From Saccoglossus kowalevskii (taxonomy: Eukaryota; Hemichordata; Enteropneusta; Harrimaniidae): DNA of 27,158 bases. Under the pieces are notes generated by a model that made no database searches, had not been told where the DNA came from, and was given only the letters and a program-made list of their open reading frames with translations. This document shows, piece by piece, positions 1-10,389 of this stretch. Location of the stretch: assembly GCF_000003605.2 (NCBI RefSeq), contig NW_003122910.1, positions 670,991 through 698,148 on the forward strand. Direction: 5' to 3'. Both the position numbers and the translations under genes were made by a program. Every line of letters begins with the position of its first letter. Position 1 is the stretch's first letter.

Positions 1-3000
1 AATAACCTCATAATATAATATAGCTATGTGTAATATATTTATATTCGCTGGTTGAGAGTTGACGTAGACATAGACTCTCATATCCTCGTAATAACCTCAT
101 ACTATCACTGCAATAGACACCAATATACTCATTAGACTGTTGATTTGATACACGGGACTCGTAGTTCGTCTGTAAAATAATTGAAACATAGATCCATCGT
201 AGTAATGTCATATATTTAATACAATCTTTAAGAAAGGACAATAGTAATTGCTTACTTCATAGCGTGGATGCCTTAGATTCAATGTCCACACTTGGGAAAC
301 TGAATAAAACATAATGTTCTACATGGCGTATATTAAAGATGAATCTATTCTGTTGACCTATATATGAAATGATCTGATATTTGTAAGTTGTAATGTCTAT
401 AAGCTCTAAATTTTACATTGGTCTAATTTTCCTCTGTAAGAGCGATGCTTGAACTGAACTAGTGTACCTACAAGTATGTATACGTCAGACTATTTAGATT
501 ACCTTTAGGCTTATGGATTATTATTCGTTCATTTCTCCGACAGGCATGCATGCCGATAAACAAGGGAGTTTGTTTTAAATTTAAATGTCATTTTAAGAAA
601 TTATTTAGGTTACTGAGGTTCTTTCTATTCCAATTGAATTCATATACTACCGCTTACATGGAACAACCGTGACTATATTTTGAACTATATTTTTGAGATA
701 ACATTTAGCTTTTAGTATGACAGGGACTCGATCAAATCGTGACCAAATAAAGGAGTTCTAAAACAATGTTCAACGTTCATGGTTACGTCACTGCTATCAG
801 TGAGTACAGGCGATGCTAAATTTTGTCCACGCCGATACAACAGTCAGTCGTCAGGATAAAATCCAAATGTCACGAAAATGTTAGAGCACAAACAATGACG
901 TAAACAAATTACCCAATACTTGTTTCTATGACAACCACAGACTCCCTGCTGATGGATTTCAAAAGAACGACTTGTTTCCAGCGAGACGTATATCTTCTTA
1001 CTGTCTTTGTTGTTGCGCACGAAAGATAAATCCTCGTATCAAAATATTATACAATTTTGTCGAAATAGTAAAATAAACACATGGCATGTATTCACAAAAG
1101 ATAACTTATCTAGTTTGATCTGTAATATTCCATTCTGTACACACATTTCACAAGGATTATGCGATCTGATATTAGTATAAGATACTATGTGAACTTCTAA
1201 TGACCTAACACTTGCATATTTGCATATTTATCGAGCGCGACATGCAAGATATTCCTTTTCAATAATTCCATAACATTTGGTATACGTGCCTTGATGACCC
1301 ACATAATACGAGTTTGTTTGTACTTCATTTCCAAAAAAACAAAGCTTGTGATATATATGTTATATGCAAATATTAATTGCCATACTAAAAAAACAATACG
1401 GTGCCTGGCATTCAGTAAATTGAGACTTTTGTCTTTGCCTAGCGTTTTGAACATACGCACAATCCCATGTGGGCAAACATTGAATGTTCCACTAAAAGGG
1501 GCAGCGATGTAGGTTAACACATTGGCTAAGACATACGATGCTGAGAATACGAAGTCCTTGCGGCATATTACATATACATCGAGGAAGAATAGCACTACCT
1601 GCCCTTAATAATGATGTAACCTAAGGCACAATGAACAGAATAACCAAGCGAGGTTTCGTTGAAAAAAAAAATACAGCAAAGATTACTTTTGGCTGTATCT
1701 TCAGTAACAGTAAGTGGCAAGTATTATGACACTAGGGAGTCTCCGTCGAAGCAAATAAGTACGGTCTCATGACCCGTGGCGTAACCTGAGTTGTCTGCAT
1801 TTGCCGGTTTAGACGTCACTTATGACAGGCGCGAAAGACACCGACAATAATAACTATTTGCTGGTAGGAATATCCAACGAATTTTTTTCTAGGAATATTT
1901 TTTGCCATGTCTAGTACATAAACAGCAATGATACGAAAACCAAGCGCCACTGACAGCTATTCTAAATGCCACAAGAGGTCACTGGTATATTGAGTTATAT
2001 AATGGCGGTTACCTGTAGCTGTCGCAAATCACATGATGTACGGATTGAGGGGGTCAGTTTACAAATTTGTGTAATCTACACCTTTGTCTGAAAACTCACA
2101 GAATGATAAATCGGTATTTATAACCCAGATCGTAGACAACATTAATGAACTGCGGAAATTTATAATGACCCTGCCAAGTTCAACCCATTATCGGCAAATT
2201 ATAAAGCAACGTCACGGTCACATGAAAACAATTAGTCCACTTTTCAGGTCACTTGCCTCCAGGGTTGTATTTCACCCACACGTACTTCATCACTTAGGTG
2301 TCGCACATCACCGCCATCATATAGTGAAGCTCATATTACCAATTTAGAAGTTGATGGGAACTTAAGTGTCATGTATAACGGATAACTAAATTAAAAGCTA
2401 ATCAAATAATCCGACGTTCACTTACGCCACGCTGGGTACTAGACGCGATTGTACCAACGCTTTACAGTGTTTTCGAGACGTGTTTTATATAGTCGACAGT
2501 TTATTTTGTCTGATACCGTATTTGAAAGCCTTACACAAGGTACCGGCAAACACGCTCATAACGTAATTTCAATTTCGAGACAGTGTGTTAAGATCGTTAT
2601 CAGTGACTGCACTAATAATAACCAACATCATTCGGATGTAAGTAACTTAGTTTAGCCCTTCAAATGATTACATCTCGTCAGCGAACTGTAATCGACTTTT
2701 GAACAAGGCCTACAGCGAGAGGATGACCCAGAATAACTTGATTATGTGCACACGGAAAACTGAATGTTAGGTCCACGTCTATTTAGGTCTCCAGAGAGAA
2801 TATTGCGTGTTTCGTGACATGTAAGTGTTGGTTGAAGGAGAATAGGGCTTTCATAGTTTATTCAAAATCACAGTATGAATATGGATGTAAGTGATCAATT
2901 TATGTTGAATGATGTTGAAACAAAATCATGGGCAATAATTTTACTTCTAAATGATAATTGGAAAAAGCACTTGGAATACAAGTCACGTTGTTAAATATTT

Positions 3001-3480
3001 AATAATTTCTATAATTGGTTTACTCAAGATGTCGCTAATGTATGTACTTAAAACAATATTCGATTTGTTCTTATTTTATCCAATTTTGCACGCGCGCAAA
3101 ACAGTTAATCATTCGCACAAAATAGTCCCTCATTTTAGCGTTTTTTAATAACCCAATGTGACATTGTATGTAATTTGAAGTACGACGAAGAATAGTGTCT
3201 GAAGTCAATGTTTTTCTATCTTGTCCAGTATTCATTAGAAAAATAAAAACTTCTACTCGGTACAAATACACTACTTTATCTACAGCGTGGTATTAGTGGT
3301 ATTAATGTTATATTGACGATGATGTATAATACATATAACCTCGTCATGTTGGGACTTTCTTGTGATATGTAAATTACTGTGTATGACGTAATGTGTATTC
3401 ATTTCATACAGTATTGCGCATTAAAGACTATTTAGTGATAATTTTCGCTAACATATAATCTTTTTTAACTTTCATTCGAT
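1..3480. other. intergenic or intronic DNA, no gene recognised
   Basis: I found no recognisable protein family, RNA gene or repeat family here. Scattered short ORFs exist, the longest being 132 codons on the minus strand at 1197-1595, but none shows a domain I can name or a convincing splice context. One X-box-like motif lies at 922-935. The stretch seems free of the simple repeats that are common further right. Exons of an unrecognised gene cannot be excluded by eye. Confidence 0.5.
922..935. promoter_or_regulatory. X-box-like (RFX) site, imperfect
   Basis: The sequence GTTTCTATGACAAC matches the animal RFX-factor X-box consensus (GTTKCYATGGMAAC) with one mismatch in the right half-site. 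RFX factors bind such imperfect inverted repeats upstream of ciliary and other genes. No associated gene is visible, so function is unproven. Confidence 0.25.
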
Positions 3481-3505
3481 TTAAGTTGTTTTCTGTTGTT
3501 ATCTG

Positions 3506-3523
3506 TTTTTTTTGGGGGGGGGG
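3506..3523. repeat. poly(T)8-poly(G)10 tract
   Basis: Eight T are followed directly by ten G, giving a strand-asymmetric low-complexity tract. It could slip in replication or sequencing, so its exact length should be treated with caution. Confidence 0.85.
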
Positions 3524-4239
3524 TGCACCGCAGTTATATACCCTGCAATACATTTTAATATTTATAAATTATATGACCATGTAGTTGCGAGATACATATA
3601 CTAAGGCAATTAAAATATGAGTTTACAACTTCTGCGACATTCACCTCTGTCCGTTTTACTAAATATTATAGAAAAATTAGTTCTAAAACATCATACATTT
3701 TCCGTTGATTTCCAACTAATGTTGTAGGTATTATGATCATATCTCGCATCTTTTGTCTCAATTCACAATCTCCTGAATGCATAAACATTGTGCAAATGAG
3801 TGTTATGCAAAGCACATCACACCAATTGGAATTGACGCTGTGCAGAATAAACATACTGACACGTATTGCTGTAGATAGAATTCACTCCTAGATTATGTTT
3901 GGCTAGAAAAGAAAAGTATTTGGATCAGAGAGGACATTCAACTTTTTAAATGCAAGGTATTTTACACAGTTATTGAATTTGCTTTGGATACATTTTACCA
4001 ATATCGGATCAGATGTATTACTGCAATGTAATTTTGACTTTAAAGGGTACATATAATACAAACAAAGTCATACTGAACGCGGTAAATATCCACAGAAATA
4101 AACATTTATTGATAAAATAAGCGTTAAGTTAAGTGGACTAAGTGATATAACAGTGAAATTATATCAAGTGATTTCATTATCAAACATGAATGGGAGTATG
4201 ATGACAAAGAATTTAGTAAGAACTTATTATTATTAAAAT
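3524..4239. other. no gene seen
   Basis: AT-rich sequence with only short chance ORFs. I see no domain, RNA gene or clear repeat in it. Confidence 0.45.
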
Positions 4240-5095
4240 TGTTTATTGTGATAGTATTATAGAATTATCTCTTCGGTTGCAGGGCCCCTAGGTTAATAGT
4301 ACAAGCATCTATTTTGTGTAAGCACTCTCAACTCACTGATTATATTTAAGTAGGTAATCGGGTAATAGGGGTTAAGAATCGGAGTCGGAGGTCGCGTGCT
4401 AGATTTTAGGAGTAGTCTCTGTGGTTATGTGTGAACTGCCGTGTGATGGTCGTAAAGACCACTACCAGCTTTTATAGCATACGCATAGCTCTTGTTGGAT
4501 TGCTACAAATGTTTGGGTATATAAAGTATGATTTATCGACTTAAGATTTCCAATTGGAAATATAGAGAGGGCAATGGAAATACAAACGTAGGGAAAGATG
4601 GCAATTTTCACTGATGGATCCAAAAACTCGTTAAGAGGGACGCGCTTCTATTGAAGACTACGTCCGCGCGCCTTTGGTGGGCTGGGTTTGTCAATTGATT
4701 TGTGTTTTTTTTTTAGCGCGCCTCCCCCTAAATCTGCGAGTGATTTTAAAATCAATGCTACCACCAATCACTTGACTTGTTGTGAGTGCAAGTCCGCATA
4801 ATAGTTTGACTATCATGTTATTGGTTGGGAAGATTTATATGATTGTGATTTGGAAATGGAATAATATAAAACACAGTTCCCAGGGGTGGATTTGAAAGGA
4901 AGTCACATTTCACTTCCCCAACCTTACACTTTGTCTATTTGTTTTTTCTAATACACTTTTCGTCAGTGTTTGTTATTACCTTTATTTACGACAAGATAAT
5001 TGATTGATATCCCATATGATAATGTGAACGTGCACTATTTACGACATAAGTAGTCCTTTAGTGTACATTTATTTACGACAGAAATATATTAAATT
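4240..5095 (+). repeat. diverged ~1-kb duplication, left copy
   Basis: This segment aligns in order with 5320-6055. Shared landmarks are GTTAAG(A/C)ATCG at 4371 and 5432, AGCATACG near 4476 and 5506, TACAAATGTTTGG at 4504 and 5611, and TTATTACCTTTATTTACGAC at 4973 and 5946. The offset falls from about 1107 to 973 between landmarks, so indels separate the copies. The left copy also carries a GC-richer patch at 4630-4735 with two GCGCGCC motifs that the right copy lacks. It ends in only two to three units of the TTTATTTACGAC repeat that is expanded in the right copy. It could be part of an unclassified mobile element or a local segmental duplication. Confidence 0.65.
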
Positions 5096-5319
5096 AATCA
5101 AGTTATTTGTGTTTCAGAAAGATTAGATTGGAATGAAAGACTAATATTGAGCGTATTATATATAAAGGCACACTTGTTGGTTATAGATTTAAACTATGTT
5201 GTGTTGTGTTTACTAAATCAGTGTGAAATCCCTATATCGGATAAGATGTGTTATTACAATGTACAGTTATATAATAATTTTATTTCTTACTAAATATACA
5301 TTGATAAATACGTGTGATG

Positions 5320-6055
5320 GTATTATAACAGTATTATTATAGTATCAGGACCTTCAGCCCTATAGTATAATGATCTATATTGTGTGAGTGGTTGTACTGA
5401 TTATAGTTATGTAGTTGATTTGGTAATGGTGGTTAAGCATCGAAGTCGAGACCACGTGCTATCTTTGGGGTAGTTTTTGTGGATAATACCACTGCCACTC
5501 CTTTTAGCATACGATCAAATATCTATTGTTGATTATGGAAACAGTGTTACATTCAGTAACCAATTACAATGTACAAGTGTGTCTGATTAAAGTGAAAAAC
5601 TTGAGATTACTACAAATGTTTGGTTATATAAAATGTGATGTATTAGTTTCAGGTTTGGAAATATGAACTATGCAATGACAATTCAAACGATGGTAATTCT
5701 AAATATATGTCCCTGCAAATCACTTGCTGTGAGACATTACTATGAGTGAAACAAATGTATGCCGCTGTGGTTGTCTTTAATACTGAAAATAAAATACCAC
5801 TGGAATAATAAGTCCCCACAATGCCCCAGTCACGGCGCGTCGTGTTCGATATAGGTCCGTGCGACGTATACAGCCGTACCTATCTATTTTAGTTTCTTTC
5901 TCATTTCTTTCTCTGGTACTATTTTGGCCTATGTTTTTGATTCTTTTATTACCTTTATTTACGACGGCATCGTGCTCGGATATTCCATGTGATGATGTGA
6001 ACATACACTTTTTTACGACATAATTAGTTCTTTACATGTGTGTGTACATTTATTT
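5320..6055 (+). repeat. diverged ~1-kb duplication, right copy
   Basis: This is the partner of 4240-5095, in the same orientation. It contains an extra stretch at about 5520-5605 relative to the left copy, whereas the left copy has an extra GC-rich patch. The right end runs straight into the expanded TTTATTTACGAC array. Substitutions and indels are dense, so the duplication is old. No protein-coding capacity is visible in either copy. Confidence 0.65.
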
Positions 6056-6490
6056 ACGACATGTATGTACGTTGGTATCCCATTTGATCAAACTACTGTG
6101 TATTTATTTACGTCACAGTTATCCTTGTACAAAAGTCTGTACATTTATTTACGACATATGTACCCATGTGTAAGTGACTATACATTTATTTACGACATGA
6201 AAAAACATTGGTATCCCAAGTTACAATGCCACTCTATATTTATTTACGACATAACGCGACTATTCTTTTATTTACGATCTGCATGTACGTTGGTATTCCG
6301 TGGGACAATGTGATTGTTTCTTTACTTATGCCGCAAATATCCTTGGACATGTGACAGTACATTTATTTACGGCGTAACTATACATTGGTGTTCCATGTGA
6401 TGAGGTAACTTTACGAACATTTACGGCATACCCGTTGATTGGTATCGCATGTGATGAAGTCATTGTACATTTAATTTGAGGCGAAATGTA
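5951..6490 (+). repeat. degenerate array of two alternating repeat units (TTTATTTACGAC core)
   Basis: About a dozen units begin with variants of ACATTTATTTACGACA. Two unit types tend to alternate. The long type (~52 bp) continues into TTGGTATCCCATGTGATGA, for example at 5951, 6044, 6181, 6260, 6358 and 6418. The short type (~40 bp) continues into TTCTTTACATGTG or similar, for example at 6003 and 6130. The array therefore looks like a ~92-bp dimeric higher-order unit that has decayed. A 91-codon ORF at 6038-6313 is simply the repeat read in one frame and is not a gene. Central minisatellites of this kind are known inside some non-autonomous elements of marine invertebrates, but membership here is inference. 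Confidence 0.75.
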
Positions 6491-7150
6491 ACAAAAAGTA
6501 AATCTGTATTACAAACTTGTATTATAAACAAGTATTGTAATTATTGTAAATCTGTATTATAAACTACAATTTGGCTAAACAGATAACCGATATTTGAAGT
6601 TGCTTTGTAGATCAGACAGTCCTTATTATGACCATGATCAAATTAAATTTGTTTATTTCAGTTCTGGAAATAATAAATCATTTGTAGACGTTTGCCAAAT
6701 ACTTGAGTAATGGGCTCATGAAATGTGAAGTACATTTGCAGTAACCTCGATACGTTAAAGTTATGGGTCACCGATTGCCATAGACACCAATGCCAATATT
6801 AACGAGTATGGGTCGAGTTTTCCTTGGGATGGAACAGTGCAAGGTAACATTCTAATAACACTAAATAAAACTGATTTACAAATATTTATAAATGTTTTAT
6901 ATATTGTGGTTACGACAATATACTGACTTCAAAAGTTTATTCTATAAATGAAACCAATTTTTACTGGCACGTGGTATATTTACACCGTTGATTCTGCCAT
7001 TTTGATGTAGAGTTAGTTAGGACTAGCTGCGTGCTCGCCACTTAGTCATAAAAATGTACGTTCGTGCGGTAATATATAAATGAATGAATTTGCATATGTA
7101 GATTTGTTTCCGAGAAACCTCTTTGGCCACTCTCAAACGTTGTCTTTAAC

Positions 7151-7164
7151 ATTGCCATAACAAC
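7151..7164. promoter_or_regulatory. X-box-like (RFX) site, 12 of 14
   Basis: ATTGCCATAACAAC differs at two positions from the symmetrical X-box GTTGCCATAGCAAC. It lies 160 bp left of a perfect site at 7311, which makes a paired RFX element plausible. No downstream gene is visible. Confidence 0.3.
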
Positions 7165-7310
7165 CAGTAAAATGTTAAATTCAAAAATTGTTCTGCAAAT
7201 TAGTGCGACACGCCCTCAACTGGAGTCAGAGAAATGCGAAAGTCTCTTTTGCATGAGGTTGATTAATTAGACAAAAAAGACGAACCAAGAAAGCAATTAT
7301 TTCTGTTTGA

Positions 7311-7324
7311 GTTACCATAGCAAC
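7311..7324. promoter_or_regulatory. perfect X-box (RFX) palindrome
   Basis: GTTACCATAGCAAC is an exact match to the RFX consensus GTNRCC-N(0-3)-RGYAAC, with both half-sites intact and a 2-bp spacer. In animals such sites drive ciliary and some neuronal genes. No start codon or exon could be tied to it, so a regulatory role is inference. Confidence 0.4.
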
Positions 7325-7994
7325 ATACACTTGAGTACGCGAGATCTCGCACTTATGTCTTGGAAGTACGTTAATAATTGATGATAATTTAGTTTCAAAA
7401 CTCTATTTTGAGAGTAACGAGCCAAGCGGTGAAATCATCATACTATATTTATATTTATATATCTACATTAGTATAATTTTTTTTATAAAAGTTTGGGTTT
7501 TTACTGGAAATTCGTAAATTTGTCTAAACCTTTATACGTTTGAAATTGTCGTTCGGGATTTTTCATAAAAGATTGGTTCAGAGAATTTTGACTTCTGTTA
7601 TCGCGAAATGTCTGAGAATTATAATTATTTTTCTAAAATACTATAAACATTTGGCCTAAGAGAATATTATTTGTGCAATGAAGTCTTATCGCAAATAAAG
7701 TGAATTTATTGTGGAAAATTTATTTACTTACATTTATTCAAACGCAAGAAACACAAGTATGGCAGTGATTCGTATGGAGAGTTAATGTGTGGTGTGCGTA
7801 AACTCTGTATTGTGTGTGGAGATTTCTAGAATTATTGAGCATGTCTTTAGTTATCAATAAAGTTGTAGTTGCAGAAAATTCAAGTGTATAATATTCAAAT
7901 GTGTGGACGCTATTTTGTTGTCTGTACAGTTCAGGATATCAATTAATAATTTAAACTAATTATTAGTATTGTTTTAGAATACTTAATCAATTCA

Positions 7995-8205
7995 TTCCGT
8001 CAATGTGGAAAATCAAAATCAATTCCAATGCTGAAGATATAATTACGCTAGGAAAGATAATGGTCACATCCATATAATAATACGACGTCAGTACTTAATG
8101 ATCGCAACAAAGTGAAGTACTTTGATCAAGTTCACGTTTTACTGCAGGCTTTTTAGTCATTAGAGTTGTTTTAGTAACACGCGTTTGTATAACCACCCAG
8201 TTCCT
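7995..8205 (+). repeat. ~206-bp tandem repeat, copy 1
   Basis: This segment aligns along its whole length with 8201-8414. Shared landmarks are GTTGAAAATCA-type sequence, GAAAAGATAA, ATACGACGTCAGTA (8080; ATACGACGCCAGTA at 8286), TTAATGATC and GTCATTAG. The offset at the CGACG landmark is 206 bp. Divergence is substantial, so this is an old duplication of non-coding DNA. Confidence 0.7.
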
Positions 8206-8414
8206 TCCAACGTTGAAAATCAATATCACGGCAAAGGCTAAATTAATAACTCTAGAAAAGATAACGATCAAAGTCCATTTTATTAATACGACGCCAGTAT
8301 TTAATGATCTCAGTGAAGCGAGAACATGAAAGTACGTTGACCACTTTCATTCTTACGACGGAATGTACAGTCATTAGCCGTGTTTTACAGTGTTTTCCAT
8401 AGCTACCTAGTCCC
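8201..8414 (+). repeat. ~206-bp tandem repeat, copy 2
   Basis: Second direct copy, starting TTCCTTCCAACGTTGAAAAT and ending at CTACCTAGTCCC, parallel to AACCACCCAGTTCC at the end of copy 1. It also carries GAAAGTACGTTGACCACTTT, which recurs in the third partial copy at 8732. Confidence 0.7.
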
Positions 8415-8649
8415 ACATTTTATAATGATGTTTTATGAACAAAAACATATTTTTAATATTGTTATCCGATATTTCATATCGGGTTAGGATTACGAACTAA
8501 AAATGCTACGTTTGTAGGACACACAACATTATTCATTAGAAGAAAAAACAAAACACTAATGCGCATGTGCAGAAAATGCATTCACAAATATAAAGTATCA
8601 AACAAGGATATCATAAATAACATGTTCTCGTTCATATTGCATCATTGCC
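8415..8649. other. spacer between repeat copies, no gene seen
   Basis: AT-rich DNA separating copy 2 from the third partial copy. A short inverted pair, GATATTTCATATC, lies at about 8467. Nothing else is recognisable. Confidence 0.4.
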
Positions 8650-8790
8650 ACACATAAAGGTATGATAACATAACGATTGACATTTATAATAATAATAGCA
8701 CACAGCGATCCCAATTGAGACAAATCACATTAAAGTACGTTATTCAAATTCACCCTTATAATGGAGTCTTCATCCTAAATTTTCAAGGTA
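8650..8790 (+). repeat. third, partial copy of the ~206-bp repeat
   Basis: The order GATAACATAACGATTGACAT, CAGCGATC, TTAAAGTACGTTATTCAAAT, TTCACCCTTATAATGGAGTC follows that of copy 2 (8262-8360). It is displaced by about 400 bp and is more diverged. The left part of the unit is missing. Confidence 0.45.
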
Positions 8791-9065
8791 TAATGTTCCT
8801 GCTTAGACACCACATAGGAATCAACGTAACCGTACCATCAGGTTCATTATGGTATAGCATATAGTTACACAAATTTGTTTAAATATCTTCTTCTTAAATA
8901 TGTTCTTGTAATGTTGGATATAAAGATACATAGCTGTAGTTCTAAGTCACATAACAGAAAATAAGCATTAACACTAATTGTCAAAACATTAAACGAGTTT
9001 CTATTTTGAAAAGCTCTGAAAACTTTTCCTCTTTACATAATGAACAACGTTTTCGAACTTAACAC

Positions 9066-9067
9066 AA

Positions 9068-9150
<83 letters not shown>

Positions 9151-9153
9151 ATT
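9066..9153 (+). repeat. (AAAT)n microsatellite, about 22 units
   Basis: An essentially perfect AATA tetranucleotide array of 88 bp, degrading at its right end into ATTAATGAATTAATTAATTA. Arrays this long and pure are usually polymorphic. Confidence 0.97.
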
Positions 9154-9159
9154 AATGAA

Positions 9160-9990
9160 TTAATTAATTAAGTGAACACTTAGGAGAACGCCCTGTGATC
9201 ACAACCACTCTGGATGCAATCCAAGGCTGCAGTTTTCTGAAATTTTGACATTTAAAAAAAATCCGAGATTTTTTCTTTTTATGTAGACATTCATTCTCAA
9301 TAGTATGCAATAATGAATAAACCATGTGTTGTGTACAAAGTATAATCGAATCAGATAGGCATCGTAATGGCACACACGCTATGGGTAATGTCTGTAATCA
9401 AATTAATCACAAAAAAGCAGTGTTTTTTGGTTTACAAAATGTATTCGTTTCAATATCGTGCGTGCATTCTGAGCGTGTACAGATGTAGCTAAAGTAGTAT
9501 AGAGAGAGTCTGGGAGGACTTGCATGTGTATTTCTTTCCTCGCTATTTTAGAAATCTGCATAAAATTAACATATATGGTGATCTGCTCGCATCTTGACGT
9601 GCTAGACGCCACATATTCCATTTCTTATATGTTCCATTTCAATGAGAACATGCCATATATAATTAAAAATGTAAATGCAACAAACGTCAGAATGTCCTCC
9701 TGGTGAATTGATATCAGAGCTGCAAGTATATACATATTATCTAGTTTAATTAAGATTTCTTGGAGGGCAGTTCTAAGTTTTGCGCATGCGTCAGAGACTT
9801 TCTCTCTGCATCTCTGCGTTCACACTAGTGGTTATTAGAATATCTTATATGCTATATATTATATATTTTTTTACCGGAAGGCGGGTAAACATTCATTTCG
9901 TGTTGATATTGTATAACAACGATTAATTAGTTTTTTTCCGAGTATAACCGACATAAATACAAAAACGCAATCCTTGAAATAAACCTCAGA
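9160..9990. other. no gene seen
   Basis: Only short overlapping chance ORFs on both strands. A TTGCGCATGCGTCAG motif at about 9780 resembles an NRF1 site (GCGCATGCGC), but no gene follows it within view. Confidence 0.4.
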
Positions 9991-9997
9991 TAGAAAA

Positions 9998-10018
9998 TGA
10001 CGTCATTCCTTATATAAT
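9998..10018 (+). promoter_or_regulatory. CRE plus TATA box, candidate core promoter
   Basis: A perfect cAMP response element TGACGTCA (9998-10005) is followed six bases later by TATATAATAT (from about 10011). The small-peptide ORF begins at 10034, or more likely at the second ATG at 10076. TATA to transcription start to ATG spacing would leave a very short 5' leader for the first ATG and a more normal one for the second. A motif match alone does not prove promoter function. Confidence 0.35.
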
Positions 10019-10033
10019 ATTTAGCATGTTAGA

Positions 10034-10219
10034 ATGGGTTTATATGCAATCAATATTGCAAAGCTTTTAACACAAATGCGATTTGTGATAATAATGATGT
10101 CTCTGTTAGCATTATTCTTGTTTTATTTCTCCAAACAAAATAATTCGTCAGACTGTCGAGTGTTGAATAACTCATGTTTATGTAGAAAAAAAAGTGGTGA
10201 TTGCAACTCTCCTTTCTAG
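10034..10219 (+). CDS. candidate small secreted Cys-rich peptide
   Basis: A 61-codon ORF, preferred start at the internal ATG at 10076, which gives 47 residues. From there the N-terminus is MRFVIIMMSLLALFLFYFS, a basic residue followed by an uninterrupted hydrophobic stretch typical of a signal peptide. It is followed by a polar tail of about 28 residues with four cysteines spaced C-x6-C-x-C-x6-C and a basic RKK between the last two. A TATA box and a perfect CRE lie just upstream, and an AATAAA lies at 10393, beyond a microsatellite. I recognise no family. No splice evidence is visible, and an ORF this short in AT-rich DNA can arise by chance, so it is a hypothesis only. It could also be a first exon. 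Confidence 0.25.
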   Translation: MGLYAINIAKLLTQMRFVIIMMSLLALFLFYFSKQNNSSDCRVLNNSCLCRKKSGDCNSPF

Positions 10220-10288
10220 CATAATGCGGTACTGATTTAACGTGTTCATCAAAGAATGATGTTATTTGTTAATGAATGATTACAGAGA

Positions 10289-10387
10289 AATGAATGAATG
10301 AATGAATGAATGAATGAATGAATGAATGAATGAATGAATGAATGAATGAATGAATTAGTTCATTCATTCATTCATTCTTTCTTTCTA
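10289..10387 (+). repeat. (AATG)n microsatellite with inverted (CATT)n arm, then TTTC units
   Basis: About 17 AATG/TGAA units (10289-10355) are followed by a TAGTT spacer and then four CATT units (10361-10377), the exact complement. The end of the first array and the second array can therefore form a ~17-bp hairpin with a tiny loop. Three TTTC units follow. The reversal of strand sense within one array is unusual for simple slippage. Confidence 0.92.
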
Positions 10388-10389
10388 TT

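Larger units (their letters stand above)
6491..7994. other. no gene seen; X-box-like sites within
   Basis: AT-rich sequence without a recognisable ORF. The notable content is two RFX-type motifs annotated separately, and a TATATTTATATTTATATAT tract near 7443. Confidence 0.45.

Noticed and set aside
5777-6004. 75-codon minus-strand ORF
   Set aside because: It overlaps the duplicated body and the start of the repeat array. The corresponding region of the left duplicate has no matching frame.
6038-6313. 91-codon plus-strand ORF
   Set aside because: It is the TTTATTTACGAC repeat read in one frame, giving recurring YLFTT- and FIYD-type residues. The array is degenerate in all frames.
9775-9800. 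NRF1-like GCGCATGCGT site as a promoter
   Set aside because: Single motif without a gene start, CpG-rich context or companion sites.
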